From: CAVVJA01 sp963809815
GTDB taxonomy: Bacteria > Actinomycetota > Actinomycetes > Mycobacteriales > Jatrophihabitantaceae
Assembly (NCBI GenBank): GCA_963809815.1
Contig: CAWELM010000017.1
Coordinates: forward strand, 434,001-498,000
Direction: 5' to 3'
Length of the DNA: 64,000 nucleotides
The stretch's first letter is position 1. Every line of letters starts with the position of its first letter. This document shows positions 27,391 through 35,743 of this stretch, in pieces. The translations under genes were made by a program, and so were the position numbers. The notes below the pieces were generated by a model. That model was not told where the DNA came from and made no database searches. It was given only the letters and a program-made list of their open reading frames with translations.

Positions 27391-28404
27391 TCAGCCGATT
27401 CGAGCGGCACGTTCCCGAAGATCGCGATGCAATCCACCAAACGCGTCGACGGCAGGTAGCAGTGACTTGCGCGCCTTGGCGATGACGCTGTAGTTGGCGT
27501 CCACGACGTTCGCGATCGGTACCTCGGAGATCTGCGACAGCAGTTGGTAGCCGTCCATCTTGTCCAGCCCGTACAGCTCGCCCAGCCAGGTGACCATCTC
27601 GACCTGCGAGACCCGCCATGCGTCCTCCAGCGGGCGGCTGGAGCCGACCGTCATCAGACAGTCGTCGTCCTCGAGGCGTGGCCACCCGGGCGCGGCCCTC
27701 TTGACCAGATCCACGATCAGCGTCGTGGTCATGGCGCCCTCGACTGCGGTCCCGCATGACTCGCCCTCGCCCTGTCGGTAGTGGCCGTCGCCGATCGAGA
27801 ACAGAGCGCCCTCGACGTTCACGCCGAGGAAGCAGGTCGTGCCGGCGCGCATCTGCGGGGTGTCCATGTTGCCGCCGAATCGGTCCGGGACGAGCGAGCT
27901 GCGGACCTCGTGACCGGCCGGGGCCACGCCGACCGTTCCGAGCATCGGGGCGAGTGGGAGGTCGAGGGCGAACTCGCCGTACCGGGCCTCGAATCGCAGC
28001 GTGCCCCGCGCACGGTCGAGCTGGTAGATCCACGTCGTGTCCGGCAGCGGATCCTGCAGCGTTGCCGTGCGGTCAGTGCTTGTCAGCCCGCCGAAGAACG
28101 GGATGGTGGCTGACGCAGCCCAGTCGCGGGCCGGCTCCACGCTGACGAAGTGCAACGCCAGCGCGTCGCCTGGCTCTGCACCGTCGACGTAGAACGGTCC
28201 GGTCTGCGGGTTCACGAAGCGCAGGTCGATCTTCTCGCTGGACAGATCGGTCACGCTGCGCAGGACGCCGCCGAAGGCGTCCTCCGACCACAGCCGAAGC
28301 ACGCTGCCCGGCGTGATGCGCCGGATGGGTGCCACGCCACCGAACGTGTACGCGAGTTGATCAGGGGTCGGTATGAAGTCGATGAGGTCCAGAGTGTCGG
28401 CCAT
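27391..28404 (-). CDS. acetamidase/formamidase family protein
   Basis: A 337-residue FmdA_AmdA-family hydrolase, which releases ammonia from short amides. The conserved N-terminal part with PGSVLRLWSEDAFGG and VEPGDALALHF, the GGNMDTPQMRAGTT segment and the GDGHYRQGEGE metal-binding loop are present and the length is normal. It lies between the alpha-hydroxy-acid oxidase and SDR genes with short gaps, suggesting a common catabolic route, for instance of a hydroxyamide, though this is inference. Confidence 0.85.
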   Translation of the reverse strand: MADTLDLIDFIPTPDQLAYTFGGVAPIRRITPGSVLRLWSEDAFGGVLRSVTDLSSEKIDLRFVNPQTGPFYVDGAEPGDALALHFVSVEPARDWAASATIPFFGGLTSTDRTATLQDPLPDTTWIYQLDRARGTLRFEARYGEFALDLPLAPMLGTVGVAPAGHEVRSSLVPDRFGGNMDTPQMRAGTTCFLGVNVEGALFSIGDGHYRQGEGESCGTAVEGAMTTTLIVDLVKRAAPGWPRLEDDDCLMTVGSSRPLEDAWRVSQVEMVTWLGELYGLDKMDGYQLLSQISEVPIANVVDANYSVIAKARKSLLPAVDAFGGLHRDLRERAARIG

Positions 28405-28429
28405 CGTGGGTCCAGTCTCTTGGGGCCGG

Positions 28430-29656
28430 TCAGGGCAGTTTTACGTGCTGTGGTCCGAGTTCGTCGATGCTGCGCGCCCCGAGCAATTGCATGGTGCGGC
28501 GGACCTCGGCGGAAAGGATCTCGGCGGCCCGGTCTACCCCGCGTTCGCCGCCCGCCATCAGACCGTAGAGGTACGCGCGCCCTACGAGCGCGATGCGCGC
28601 GCCGAGAGCGATTGCCGCGACGACGTCGGCGCCGGTCATGATCCCGGTGTCGACCCACACCTCGGCTTGCGAGCCGACCGCCTCGACCACGTCCGGAAGC
28701 ACCCGCAGCGGGATCGGGGCGCGGTCGAGTTGCCGACCGCCGTGAATGGACACGACGACGCCGTCGGCGCCGGCGGCGACCACCCGCCGGGCGTCCTCGA
28801 CATTCTGGATTCCTTTGACGACGAGCGGACCGTCCCACGATGACCTCAGCCATTCGAGGTCGTCGATCGTCATCGTCGGGTCGAACAGCAGGTCAATAAG
28901 CTCGGCGATAGTTGCGCTCCACGAGCTGAGCGAAGCGAACCTGAGCGGCTCGGTGGTGAGCAGGTTGAACCACCATTCCGGATGAACGACCGCGTTCAGT
29001 GCCGTCTTCGCCTTCAGCTTCGGCGGAATCGAGAAACCGTTGCGGGCATCGCGCAGCCGTGGCCCGGCGACCGGGACGTCGACCGTCAGAATCAACGCCT
29101 CGTAGCCCGCCTGCTGCGCGCGAGCAACAAGATCAGCGCCGGCCGACCGGTCGCGCCAGATATAGAGCTGGAACCACTTACGTGCCTTCGGCGCGGCGGC
29201 GGCGACCTCCTCGATGGAGGTCGTCCCCATGGTCGACAGCGCGTACGGGATCCCGTGCCGTTGCGCCGCGCGCGCCACAGCGCACTCGCCCTCATGGTTC
29301 ATCAACCTGGTGAATCCAGTGGGCGCGAACGCGAAGGGTTGCGCGGACCGGGATCCGAGGACAGAGGTCGTCGGGTCGACGTCCGATACGTCACGCAGAA
29401 CCGATGGGTTGAACTCCAGGTCGGCGTACAGCTGCCGGGCCCGGCGCAGGCTGATCTCGTCCGACGCGGCGCCGTCGACGTAGTCGAACACCGCCGTCGG
29501 GCAGCGACGTCGTGCGATCGTGCGGAGGTCGCCTATGTCGACAGCGTTGGCGAGTCGCCGGCGAGTCGGGCTGAGCTCAGGTCGACGCACCGAAATGAGC
29601 GGCGAGACGTCCGACCACCGGGGTATGTGCCGCGGGGGCGTGCTCGATGTCCTCAC
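28430..29656 (-). CDS. FMN-dependent alpha-hydroxy-acid oxidising protein (LldD/MftD-like)
   Basis: A 408-residue flavoprotein of the lactate dehydrogenase/glycolate oxidase family. FDYVDGAASDE, the FMN-binding TGFTRLMNHEGE, the LILTVDVPVAG strand, VVKGIQNVEDA and the catalytic SIHGGRQLD with DTGIMTGADVV are all visible. The N-terminus is close to actinobacterial LldD and to MftD of mycofactocin maturation, but no mftA, B or C gene is in the window. The GTG at 29656 is my best start; the frame is open for 19 more codons upstream. It leads an operon with the acetamidase-family and SDR genes. Confidence 0.85.
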   Translation of the reverse strand: MRTSSTPPRHIPRWSDVSPLISVRRPELSPTRRRLANAVDIGDLRTIARRRCPTAVFDYVDGAASDEISLRRARQLYADLEFNPSVLRDVSDVDPTTSVLGSRSAQPFAFAPTGFTRLMNHEGECAVARAAQRHGIPYALSTMGTTSIEEVAAAAPKARKWFQLYIWRDRSAGADLVARAQQAGYEALILTVDVPVAGPRLRDARNGFSIPPKLKAKTALNAVVHPEWWFNLLTTEPLRFASLSSWSATIAELIDLLFDPTMTIDDLEWLRSSWDGPLVVKGIQNVEDARRVVAAGADGVVVSIHGGRQLDRAPIPLRVLPDVVEAVGSQAEVWVDTGIMTGADVVAAIALGARIALVGRAYLYGLMAGGERGVDRAAEILSAEVRRTMQLLGARSIDELGPQHVKLP

Positions 29657-30264
29657 ATGGCCACTCTCGTCTACCCGGTGGGGTCCTGGCCAGACGCCGT
29701 TGGCGCCTGCCATCAGCCGATCGGCCGAGCAGCGGTCACTCGCAAGGTCAACCGGTCACCCGCTCCCGGCGAGTAGGTGCAGACGGGCTGCCTTGCGGAA
29801 GCGGCTGACGAAAAGCCGCCCGTGACAAGTGTTCTCGCGTCCGGCTACGACTCGCTCGACGTTGCGAACGTCTTCGTCGGCGCCGTGCTCGGCGCTCCAT
29901 CGAAGCCGTCCCTCTACCGGCGCCGCGACGAACGCGCATCGATCAAATACCAGTCACGCGTAGCTAGCGGACACAAGACCACATCCGCAAGATCACGCGA
30001 CAGCCGAGGTTAGTGATCAACGCCTCACTTTTCAGCTGCCTCAGCGGGGCAACGGTCTTCTCCAATGAGTAGACACCTTCGCGCAACCGGCTGATCAACC
30101 CCATGAGCGGCCTGCCCCCGATCTGGCTCATCCGATCGGGGGCAGCGCCTGCGGGAGGCACTAGCCGGTGAATGAGGCCGTATCTAGTTGCAATACGGCA
30201 ATAGTGGAACGTTGCCACGTTGAAGTCAGCCGACGATGCGCCCCATCGGCAACGGTCCCACCAG
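29657..30264. other. gene-poor stretch with a terminator hairpin
   Basis: About 600 bases without a convincing gene. Open frames here are low-complexity and do not look protein-like. The only structured element is the hairpin at 30112-30145. Confidence 0.55.
30112..30145. terminator. 12-bp perfect stem-loop
   Basis: CTGCCCCCGATC (30112-30123) pairs perfectly with GATCGGGGGCAG (30134-30145) across a ten-base loop. It lies 120 bases beyond the 3' end of the LuxR remnant on the minus strand and may be the old terminator of that gene. Confidence 0.55.
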
Positions 30265-30414
30265 GGTGAGGCGCGTCGCGATGGCGACCTTGGTGAGACC
30301 TTGCGTCATGAGGTCCAGCACATCGCGCTCCCGCTCGGACAGCCTATCGAGACGTCCGCCATTGACCGGTTCGATAAGGCTGGATACGACCTTCGGGTCC
30401 AGCGCGGATCCCAA
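30265..30414 (-). pseudogene. remnant of a LuxR-type response regulator
   Basis: About 50 codons on the minus strand read GSALDPKVVSSLI followed by LSERERDVLDLMTQGLTKVAIATRL. This is the linker and the first half of the HTH of a NarL/LuxR regulator. Homology stops abruptly in the recognition helix and no receiver domain precedes it, so the gene is truncated at both ends. The phaC promoter region now lies at its 5' side. Confidence 0.75.
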
Positions 30415-30548
30415 GCGTCGCCGTATGTGTGGTCTCGACATGCTGGGAGAGCACGCGTACGCCGCAGACCGGCAACGGCACTGCTGACGCACGACGATGC
30501 GGGCGTTACCGTAAGGCCTACTGTCCTTCGACGCGAAGGCTAGGTGCC

Positions 30549-32258
30549 ATGAACGGAACTGACGAGGCCTGGGCAGCGGCCCAAGATGCGGCCGCGGCTC
30601 TGGGACCGGAGTCGAACGTCTTCGCGCGGCTCGATCCGGTGGGATTCGGGTCGGCCACGCTTTCCGCGATGGCGGACGCCGCCGCCCGGCCGGGGGACGT
30701 GATGGTTGCGGCGATGCGGATGGGGTTGGACCTGGCCCGGGTCGGCCCGGCTACCTTGGCCCGCTTCGCGCAACTTGCGGTCGAGCCTCCGCTTCCCATC
30801 GACGCCAAGGACAAGCGCTTTGTGGATCCGGCCTGGCGAGACAATCCAGCGTTCTTCGCGTTGTTGCAGGGCTTCCTGGCCACCAGACGGTTCGCCAACG
30901 AGCTGATCGGATTGTCCCGGAACGAGGCGGATCGGAAGAAGGCCGAGCTGGCCGTGTCACTCGCCTTCGATGCGTTGGCGCCGACGAACTTCCTCTTCAC
31001 GAATCCGACTGCGCTCAAGCGGGCGGCGGATACCGGCGGGGTAAGTGTCGCGCGCGGCCTGGGCAACTTCGTTACGGATGTGCTGACCAACAAGGGCCGG
31101 CCGCGGCAAGTCGACACGAGGCCGTTCGAGCTAGGCCGCAACCTCGCCGCGACGCCAGGAAAGATCGTCTATCGAAGCGATCTGATGGAACTGATCCAGT
31201 ACCTGCCGCAGACCGATCAGGTGCATGCGGTTCCGTTGCTGGCGAGTCCGCCGTGGATCAATAAGTACTACGTGATGGACCTCGCGCCCGGGCGCAGCTT
31301 TCTCGAATGGGCCGTACAGCACGGCCGGACGGTATTTGCGATCAGCTATCGCAATCCAGACGCGAGCATGCGTGATACGGGCATGGATGACTACCTTGTC
31401 CAAGGGCCACGTGCGGCGCTGGACGTCGTCGAGGACATCACCGGCAGTTCGGTGATCGACGTCGTCGGGCTGTGCCTTGGCGGAGCGCTGACTGCGATCA
31501 CCGCGGCCTATCTGGCGCGGATGGGTGATTCCCGGGTCGGATCCCTGACGCTCCTGAACACGCTGCTTGATTACAACGAGCCGGGCCAACTCGGCTTGTT
31601 CACCGACGCGAGGACCATTGCCACCGTCGAGCAGAAGATGGCCCGGACCGGCGTCCTGCCCGGCGACGAAATGGCCGGCACGTTCGATGTGCTACGGGCG
31701 AACGAGCTGATCTTCAACTATGTCGTGTCAAACTGGCTACTGGGCGAGACCCCGCCAGCATTCGACATTCTCGCCTGGAACGCCGACAACACCCGGATGC
31801 CGGCCAAAATGCACTCCTTCTATCTGCGGTCCTTCTACCAGCAGAACCAGCTCGCGCGCGGCGAACTGGAAGTCCTGGGGGAACGGCTTGCGCTGTCTGA
31901 CATCAAGAACTCGACATACATCGTCGGCGCCATCAACGACCACATCGTGCCTTGGCCAAGCTCCTACAAATCAGTCCACCTGCTGGGCGGTGACGTCCGG
32001 TTCATTCTCTCCAGCGGTGGCCACATCGCCGGCATTGTCAATCCGCCGACGCCAAAGGCGTGGTACGAGACCAACTCGAGCCAGCCGTTGACGCCGCAAG
32101 CCTGGCGCGCCGACGCCTCGCGCAGCGGCGGTTCCTGGTGGGAGGACTGGACGGATTGGTCCATGGCCCGCGCCGGGGCCATGGTCGACCCGCCCGCGGT
32201 CGGAAGTAGTCGCTATCCCCCCCTCGGTGACGCGCCGGGGGAATACGTCCGCGGGTAA
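30549..32258 (+). CDS. phaC: poly(3-hydroxyalkanoate) synthase, PhaC (copy 2)
   Basis: A 569-residue PHA synthase. The box GLCLGG gives the nucleophile Cys309; Asp464 (GAINDHIVPW) and His492 (SSGGHIAGIVNPP) complete the triad, so it should be active. The PWINKYYVMDLAPGRSFLEW segment is typical of the family. The ATG at 30549 follows AAGGCTAGG. It converges on phaB and phaA, separated by a terminator, and is a distant paralogue of the synthase at 1090, from which it differs in the N-terminal tail and in having no upstream TAAACTAG palindromes. Confidence 0.9.
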   Translation: MNGTDEAWAAAQDAAAALGPESNVFARLDPVGFGSATLSAMADAAARPGDVMVAAMRMGLDLARVGPATLARFAQLAVEPPLPIDAKDKRFVDPAWRDNPAFFALLQGFLATRRFANELIGLSRNEADRKKAELAVSLAFDALAPTNFLFTNPTALKRAADTGGVSVARGLGNFVTDVLTNKGRPRQVDTRPFELGRNLAATPGKIVYRSDLMELIQYLPQTDQVHAVPLLASPPWINKYYVMDLAPGRSFLEWAVQHGRTVFAISYRNPDASMRDTGMDDYLVQGPRAALDVVEDITGSSVIDVVGLCLGGALTAITAAYLARMGDSRVGSLTLLNTLLDYNEPGQLGLFTDARTIATVEQKMARTGVLPGDEMAGTFDVLRANELIFNYVVSNWLLGETPPAFDILAWNADNTRMPAKMHSFYLRSFYQQNQLARGELEVLGERLALSDIKNSTYIVGAINDHIVPWPSSYKSVHLLGGDVRFILSSGGHIAGIVNPPTPKAWYETNSSQPLTPQAWRADASRSGGSWWEDWTDWSMARAGAMVDPPAVGSSRYPPLGDAPGEYVRG

Positions 32259-32266
32259 GTCCCTAG

Positions 32267-32302
32267 CGCCAAGGGACGCCATGACTGGCTATGATCTTGG
32301 CG
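32267..32302. terminator. bidirectional hairpin between phaC and phaB
   Basis: CGCCAAG (32267-32273) pairs with CTTGGCG (32296-32302) between two convergent stop codons. The right arm lies in TATGATCTTGG, a variant of the GTCGATGATCTTGG repeat family. Confidence 0.55.
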
Positions 32303-33037
32303 TCACATGTACTGGCCCCCGTTGACCGAATAGATCTGTCCGGTGATGAAGCCGGCGTCCGGATCGGCGAGGAACTCGACGACGCGGGCGACCTCGTCAG
32401 GTTCGCCGAGGCGGCCGACCGGAATCTTGGTGACCACCTTGTCCATGGCCTCTTTGGGGACGGCGGCGACCATCTCGGTCGAGATATAACCGGGCGCGAC
32501 CGAGTTGACGGTGATGCCCTTACGGGCGGTTTCTTGCGCCAGGCTCATCGTGAGCCCGAACAGCCCAGCCTTGGCAGCGGCGTAGTTGGCCTGGCCGATA
32601 TTGCCGGACTCGCCGATGATCGAACTGATGTTGATGATCCGCCCGGACCCGCGGTCGAGCATGTGCTGCAGGATGGCCCGGGACAGGTAGAACGCGCCGG
32701 ACAGATTGACCTGCACGACCCGGTCCCATTCTTGGGGCGTCATCTTGCGCACCGTCCGGTCGGCGGTGATCCCGGCATTGTTGACCAAGATGTCCAGCCG
32801 CCCGTGGGTGTCGAGCACCTCCTGGATGACCCTTTCGCAGTCGTCCACCGAGCCGATGTTGCCCTGGTGCACGGATGACCCGGGATGCCTTTCGCGGAAT
32901 CGTTCGGCGGCCTCCTTGTCGCGCGAATACCCCGCAGCCACCTCCACGCCGCGAGCGGCGAGACGGTCGCTAATCGCGAAGCCGATGCCCCGCACGCCGC
33001 CGGTTACCAGCGCAACCTGTCCGGTCATGTCTGCCAT
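32303..33037 (-). CDS. phaB: acetoacetyl-CoA / 3-oxoacyl reductase, PhaB-like SDR
   Basis: A 244-residue NADPH-dependent SDR that would reduce acetoacetyl-CoA to (R)-3-hydroxybutyryl-CoA for PHB. TGGVRGIG, LVNNAGITAD, the NISSIIGESG serine, NYAAAKAG (Tyr-x-x-x-Lys) and the VAPGYISTEM loop are present, as in FabG and PhaB. The ATG at 33037 has AAAGGAG upstream. It lies 14 bases after phaA, so the two are one operon. FabG function in fatty acid synthesis is the alternative; context favours PhaB. Confidence 0.85.
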   Translation of the reverse strand: MADMTGQVALVTGGVRGIGFAISDRLAARGVEVAAGYSRDKEAAERFRERHPGSSVHQGNIGSVDDCERVIQEVLDTHGRLDILVNNAGITADRTVRKMTPQEWDRVVQVNLSGAFYLSRAILQHMLDRGSGRIINISSIIGESGNIGQANYAAAKAGLFGLTMSLAQETARKGITVNSVAPGYISTEMVAAVPKEAMDKVVTKIPVGRLGEPDEVARVVEFLADPDAGFITGQIYSVNGGQYM

Positions 33038-33051
33038 TGCGGTGACTCCTT

Positions 33052-34236
33052 TCAGGCCGAAACGCGGAAGACAAGGGCCTCCCCTTGGCCGCCGCCACCA
33101 CACAGCCCGGCGGCACCGATGCCGCCGCCGCGGCGGCCCAGTTCGAGGATAAGGTGCAGGGCGATGCGGGCGCCCGACGCCCCCGCCGGATGGCCTATCG
33201 CGATGGCCCCGCCGTTGACATTCACCTTGGCCGGACCAACGCCGAGGTCACGCATTGATTGGATGGCCACGACGGCGAAAGCCTCGTTGATTTCGAACAG
33301 ATCGACGTCATCGGGCGTGCGGCCTTCCCGTCCGAGCGCCTTGCGGATGGCGTTCGACGGCTGCGACAACAATGACGGATCCGGACCGGCCACGGTGCCG
33401 TGCGCCCCAATCTCCGCCAAGATCGGCGCGCCAACCTGTTCCGCCTTCGCTCGGCTCATGACAACGACCGCTGTCGCGCCGTCCGCTATTTGGCTGGCCG
33501 AGCCGGCGGTGATGGTGCCATCGGGCCTGAATGCCGGCTTGAGTTTAGCCAGGGCCTCTACGGTCGTACCCGGCCGGACACCCTCATCGTCAGTGACGAG
33601 CAAGGGCTCGCCCCTGCGCTGCGGAATCGGCACCGGAACGATCTCGTCGTCGAACAGCCCGTTCTTGCGCGCGCGGGTGGCCCGCTCGTGGCTCATCGCC
33701 GCGTACTCATCCTGCTCGGCACGAGTGATCCTCTTGTCTTTGCTGTAGAACTCGGTGGCGGTGCCCATCGACAGTTGGTCGAACGCGCAGAAAAGCGCGT
33801 CCTGCGATGTGGCGTCGACGATCGTGGCGTCGCCGTAGCGGTATCCGGCCCGCACCCCAGGCAGCAGGTACGGGCCTTGAGTCATGGACTCCATGCCTCC
33901 GGCGACCACGACGTCGAACTCGCCGTAGCCGATGAGCTGATCGGCCAAGGCGATCGCGTTCAACCCGGCCAGGCAGACTTTGTTGACGGTTACGGCCGGG
34001 ACGGTCATGGGGATGCCACCCTTGACTGCGGCTTGCCGGGCGGTGATCTGACCGGTACCGGCCTGGATGACTTGGCCCATGATCACGTATTCGACCTGGT
34101 CACCCGTGATCCCGGCCTTCTGCAGAGCAGCCGAGATGGCAATTCCGCCGAGGTCGACGGCCGGAATGTCCTTGAGGGAACCAGACAACTTGCCGATTGG
34201 CGTTCGGGCGCCGCCGACGATGACTGATCCGGGCAT
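33052..34236 (-). CDS. phaA: acetyl-CoA C-acetyltransferase (beta-ketothiolase), PhaA-like
   Basis: A 394-residue thiolase. VNKVCLAGLNAI carries the nucleophilic cysteine (near residue 90), NVNGGAIAIGHPAGASGAR the catalytic histidine, and GLCGGGGQGEA the C-terminal cysteine. It condenses two acetyl-CoA for PHB or cleaves acetoacetyl-CoA. The AGGAGG ribosome site overlaps the stop of a residual lpd 3' end, showing the gene once followed lpd in an operon. phaB lies immediately downstream. Confidence 0.92.
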   Translation of the reverse strand: MPGSVIVGGARTPIGKLSGSLKDIPAVDLGGIAISAALQKAGITGDQVEYVIMGQVIQAGTGQITARQAAVKGGIPMTVPAVTVNKVCLAGLNAIALADQLIGYGEFDVVVAGGMESMTQGPYLLPGVRAGYRYGDATIVDATSQDALFCAFDQLSMGTATEFYSKDKRITRAEQDEYAAMSHERATRARKNGLFDDEIVPVPIPQRRGEPLLVTDDEGVRPGTTVEALAKLKPAFRPDGTITAGSASQIADGATAVVVMSRAKAEQVGAPILAEIGAHGTVAGPDPSLLSQPSNAIRKALGREGRTPDDVDLFEINEAFAVVAIQSMRDLGVGPAKVNVNGGAIAIGHPAGASGARIALHLILELGRRGGGIGAAGLCGGGGQGEALVFRVSA

Positions 34237-34246
34237 CGTCCGCCTC

Positions 34247-34345
34247 CTACTTTCGTTTCGGCTGGTAAAGATCCGTGATCGCGCCGTCGAATGCCTCGGC
34301 CGCCATGCCTATGGTCTCCGACAATGTCGGATGCGGGTGCACATC
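34247..34345 (-). pseudogene. 3' remnant of dihydrolipoyl dehydrogenase (lpd)
   Basis: The minus strand encodes DVHPHPTLSETIGMAAEAF and then DGAITDLYQPKRK before a TAG stop. This matches the C-terminus of dihydrolipoyl dehydrogenases, including the catalytic His-Pro-His-Pro-Thr-Leu-Ser-Glu motif. Upstream the homology ends and an in-frame TGA follows within about 30 codons. The rest of the gene has been lost. The stop codon is fused to the phaA ribosome site. Confidence 0.85.
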
Positions 34346-34790
34346 GTTCCGCATCAGGTCCCCTCGCAGGTCACGGGCCGCGGTGGCAGGTCGTCAGCGC
34401 CGACATCCCAATCATCGCGTCATTGGCAAGTGCCGGACCGCCGCCGCCAGGATTGCCCTCGATGTCGAACGCGGATGTTGGTCATCGCCAGTGCGCCGAG
34501 GGGGCCCACCAGGCAGCCGATCGCCCACCTCGGTCTCCGTGGGTCAGGTCTGCGGCAAAGCTGCCTCCGCCATCGATGCTCGGATCCGATGGTCGCGCGG
34601 CGTGACCGGCAGCACGGCTGTGGCAGCCGGGTGTAACCGAGTCAACCAGGCGAGGACAATGAGATCCGGTCAAGCCGAGCGTCGGTGGTCCACTCGATGA
34701 TCTTCGAACGGCGCCTTGGCTCGCGTCGGGCGGTGGAGTCGCTGCCGCGCACTTTTCCTACCACAATGCGCGTAGTATCATTCGCATTGA
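34346..34790. other. gene-free stretch upstream of the lpd remnant
   Basis: About 440 bases between the lpd remnant and the phasin-like promoter. Open frames here show no recognisable similarity. It contains TCGATGATCTTCG (34694-34706), a degenerate copy of the GATGATCTTGG repeat, and probably decayed DNA from the lpd deletion. Confidence 0.5.
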
Positions 34791-34795
34791 TCAAA

Positions 34796-34809
34796 GTTTA
34801 GTTTACTGG
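34796..34809 (+). promoter_or_regulatory. TAGTTTA element upstream of phasin-like gene
   Basis: GTTTAGTTTACTGG contains TAGTTTA (34799-34805), the reverse complement of TAAACTA found twice upstream of the first phaC. It lies 17 bases before the start codon, where an operator would overlap the transcription start. Shared regulation of PHA genes is an inference from this 7-mer. Confidence 0.4.
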
Positions 34810-34821
34810 AAGGGTCTGATC

Positions 34822-35127
34822 ATGGATCTCCAAGAAAACATGCGCGCCGCGAATCAGCGGACCCTCGAGTGGGTGACGTCGATGCACGAGAGCATCCTCG
34901 ACGCAACTAAGTCTTATGTTGCCTCGTTTGCAAAGAGTGCGCCGGAGCCGCCGACGTGGACCGGGCCGCAGGTCGCAAGCGCGCCCGACCTCAAGCAGCT
35001 TATCGAGGACTCCTACGACTTCCAGGCGCGAATGCTTGACGAGAACAAGAAGTTCTCGCTGGCATTGGCAGACGCCTGGGCGGCTGCGGCACCGAGCAAG
35101 AACGCCGAGCAACAGCCGGAACAGTAA
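34822..35127 (+). CDS. phasin-like PHA granule-associated protein
   Basis: A 101-residue helical protein without signal peptide. Amphipathic segments (MRAANQRTLEWVTSMHES; FQARMLDENKKFSLALADAW) and an acidic, alanine-rich C-terminus with QPEQ resemble short actinobacterial phasins, which coat polyhydroxyalkanoate granules. It lies between the pha genes and an XRE regulator of the type that controls phasin genes. The start has AAGGGTCTG upstream. The phasin call rests on length, helix pattern and context. Confidence 0.65.
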   Translation: MDLQENMRAANQRTLEWVTSMHESILDATKSYVASFAKSAPEPPTWTGPQVASAPDLKQLIEDSYDFQARMLDENKKFSLALADAWAAAAPSKNAEQQPEQ

Positions 35128-35241
35128 CCCTCTTGTTCGAAGCGCGGCGGGCGACACAGGTCGTCCGCCGCCGAACCTGGCCTGGCCTGGTTGGTGGGCT
35201 CGGCGGACGCATCAAGGACTTCGCGTGCGAGACGGTAGCAA

Positions 35242-35619
35242 GTGACCGACACGATCGACCCATTCTGGCAGGAGCATCTGCGGCAGCTGGGTGAGTTCAT
35301 CAAGGCGCAGCGCGCGCTCAACCAGCTGTCGCAACGGGAACTTGCGCGGTTGGCGGACCTGTCGGATACGTACCTCAGCCAGCTTGAGCGCGGTCGGCAC
35401 GAGCCAAGTCTGAGCGTGTTACGCGCATTGGCCGACAGTCTGGGAATCCGCCCAGACGAGTTGATCCTTTACGCAGCGGGCGTCCCGATGCGAAACGATC
35501 CGGTGACCACCGAAGATGCCATCAGCGGCGACACCCGCCTAACCCAGGCTCAACGAAACGCACTGTTAGGCGTGCTCCGCAGCTACCTGGACGTCAACCG
35601 CAATGGGGCTACCAGGTGA
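35242..35619 (+). CDS. XRE-family helix-turn-helix regulator
   Basis: A 125-residue protein. The HTH_3 domain (about 15-75) includes LSQRELARLADLSDTYLSQL and ERGRHEPSLSVLRALADSLG; the C-terminal 40 residues may dimerise. A GTG start is used. It lies 114 bases after the phasin-like gene on the same strand and is the best local candidate for the TAAACTA sites at 1012, 1032 and 34799. This is contextual inference only. Confidence 0.85.
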   Translation: MTDTIDPFWQEHLRQLGEFIKAQRALNQLSQRELARLADLSDTYLSQLERGRHEPSLSVLRALADSLGIRPDELILYAAGVPMRNDPVTTEDAISGDTRLTQAQRNALLGVLRSYLDVNRNGATR

Positions 35620-35681
35620 GAAACGTGCGCAGGCGGTGCCAGGTACCCGCTCGGCGACGTCAGGGGTGAGGCACCGTTGGG

Positions 35682-35743
35682 CTAGTGTCGTGCGCCGGGA
35701 GTTCAGAGGATAATTCCGCCCAATTCCCGGCGCGGGACACTAG
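35682..35743. repeat. palindromic repeat, CTAGTGTCCCGCG family, copy 2
   Basis: CTAGTGTCGTGCGCCGGGAGTT (35682-35703) and AATTCCCGGCGCGGGACACTAG (35722-35743) pair at 19 of 22 positions around an 18-base loop. The right arm contains the bioB stop codon. It separates convergent genes and may act as a terminator for both; the 13-base core is shared with 1036 and 47815. Confidence 0.7.

Noticed and set aside
28430..29656. Mycofactocin MftD identity for the alpha-hydroxy-acid oxidase
   Set aside because: N-terminus is similar, but mftA, mftB and mftC are not in the window, so the general family name is safer.
34346..34790. Small genes upstream of the lpd remnant
   Set aside because: Several frames are open, but none shows family motifs or ribosome sites; composition is that of decayed DNA.
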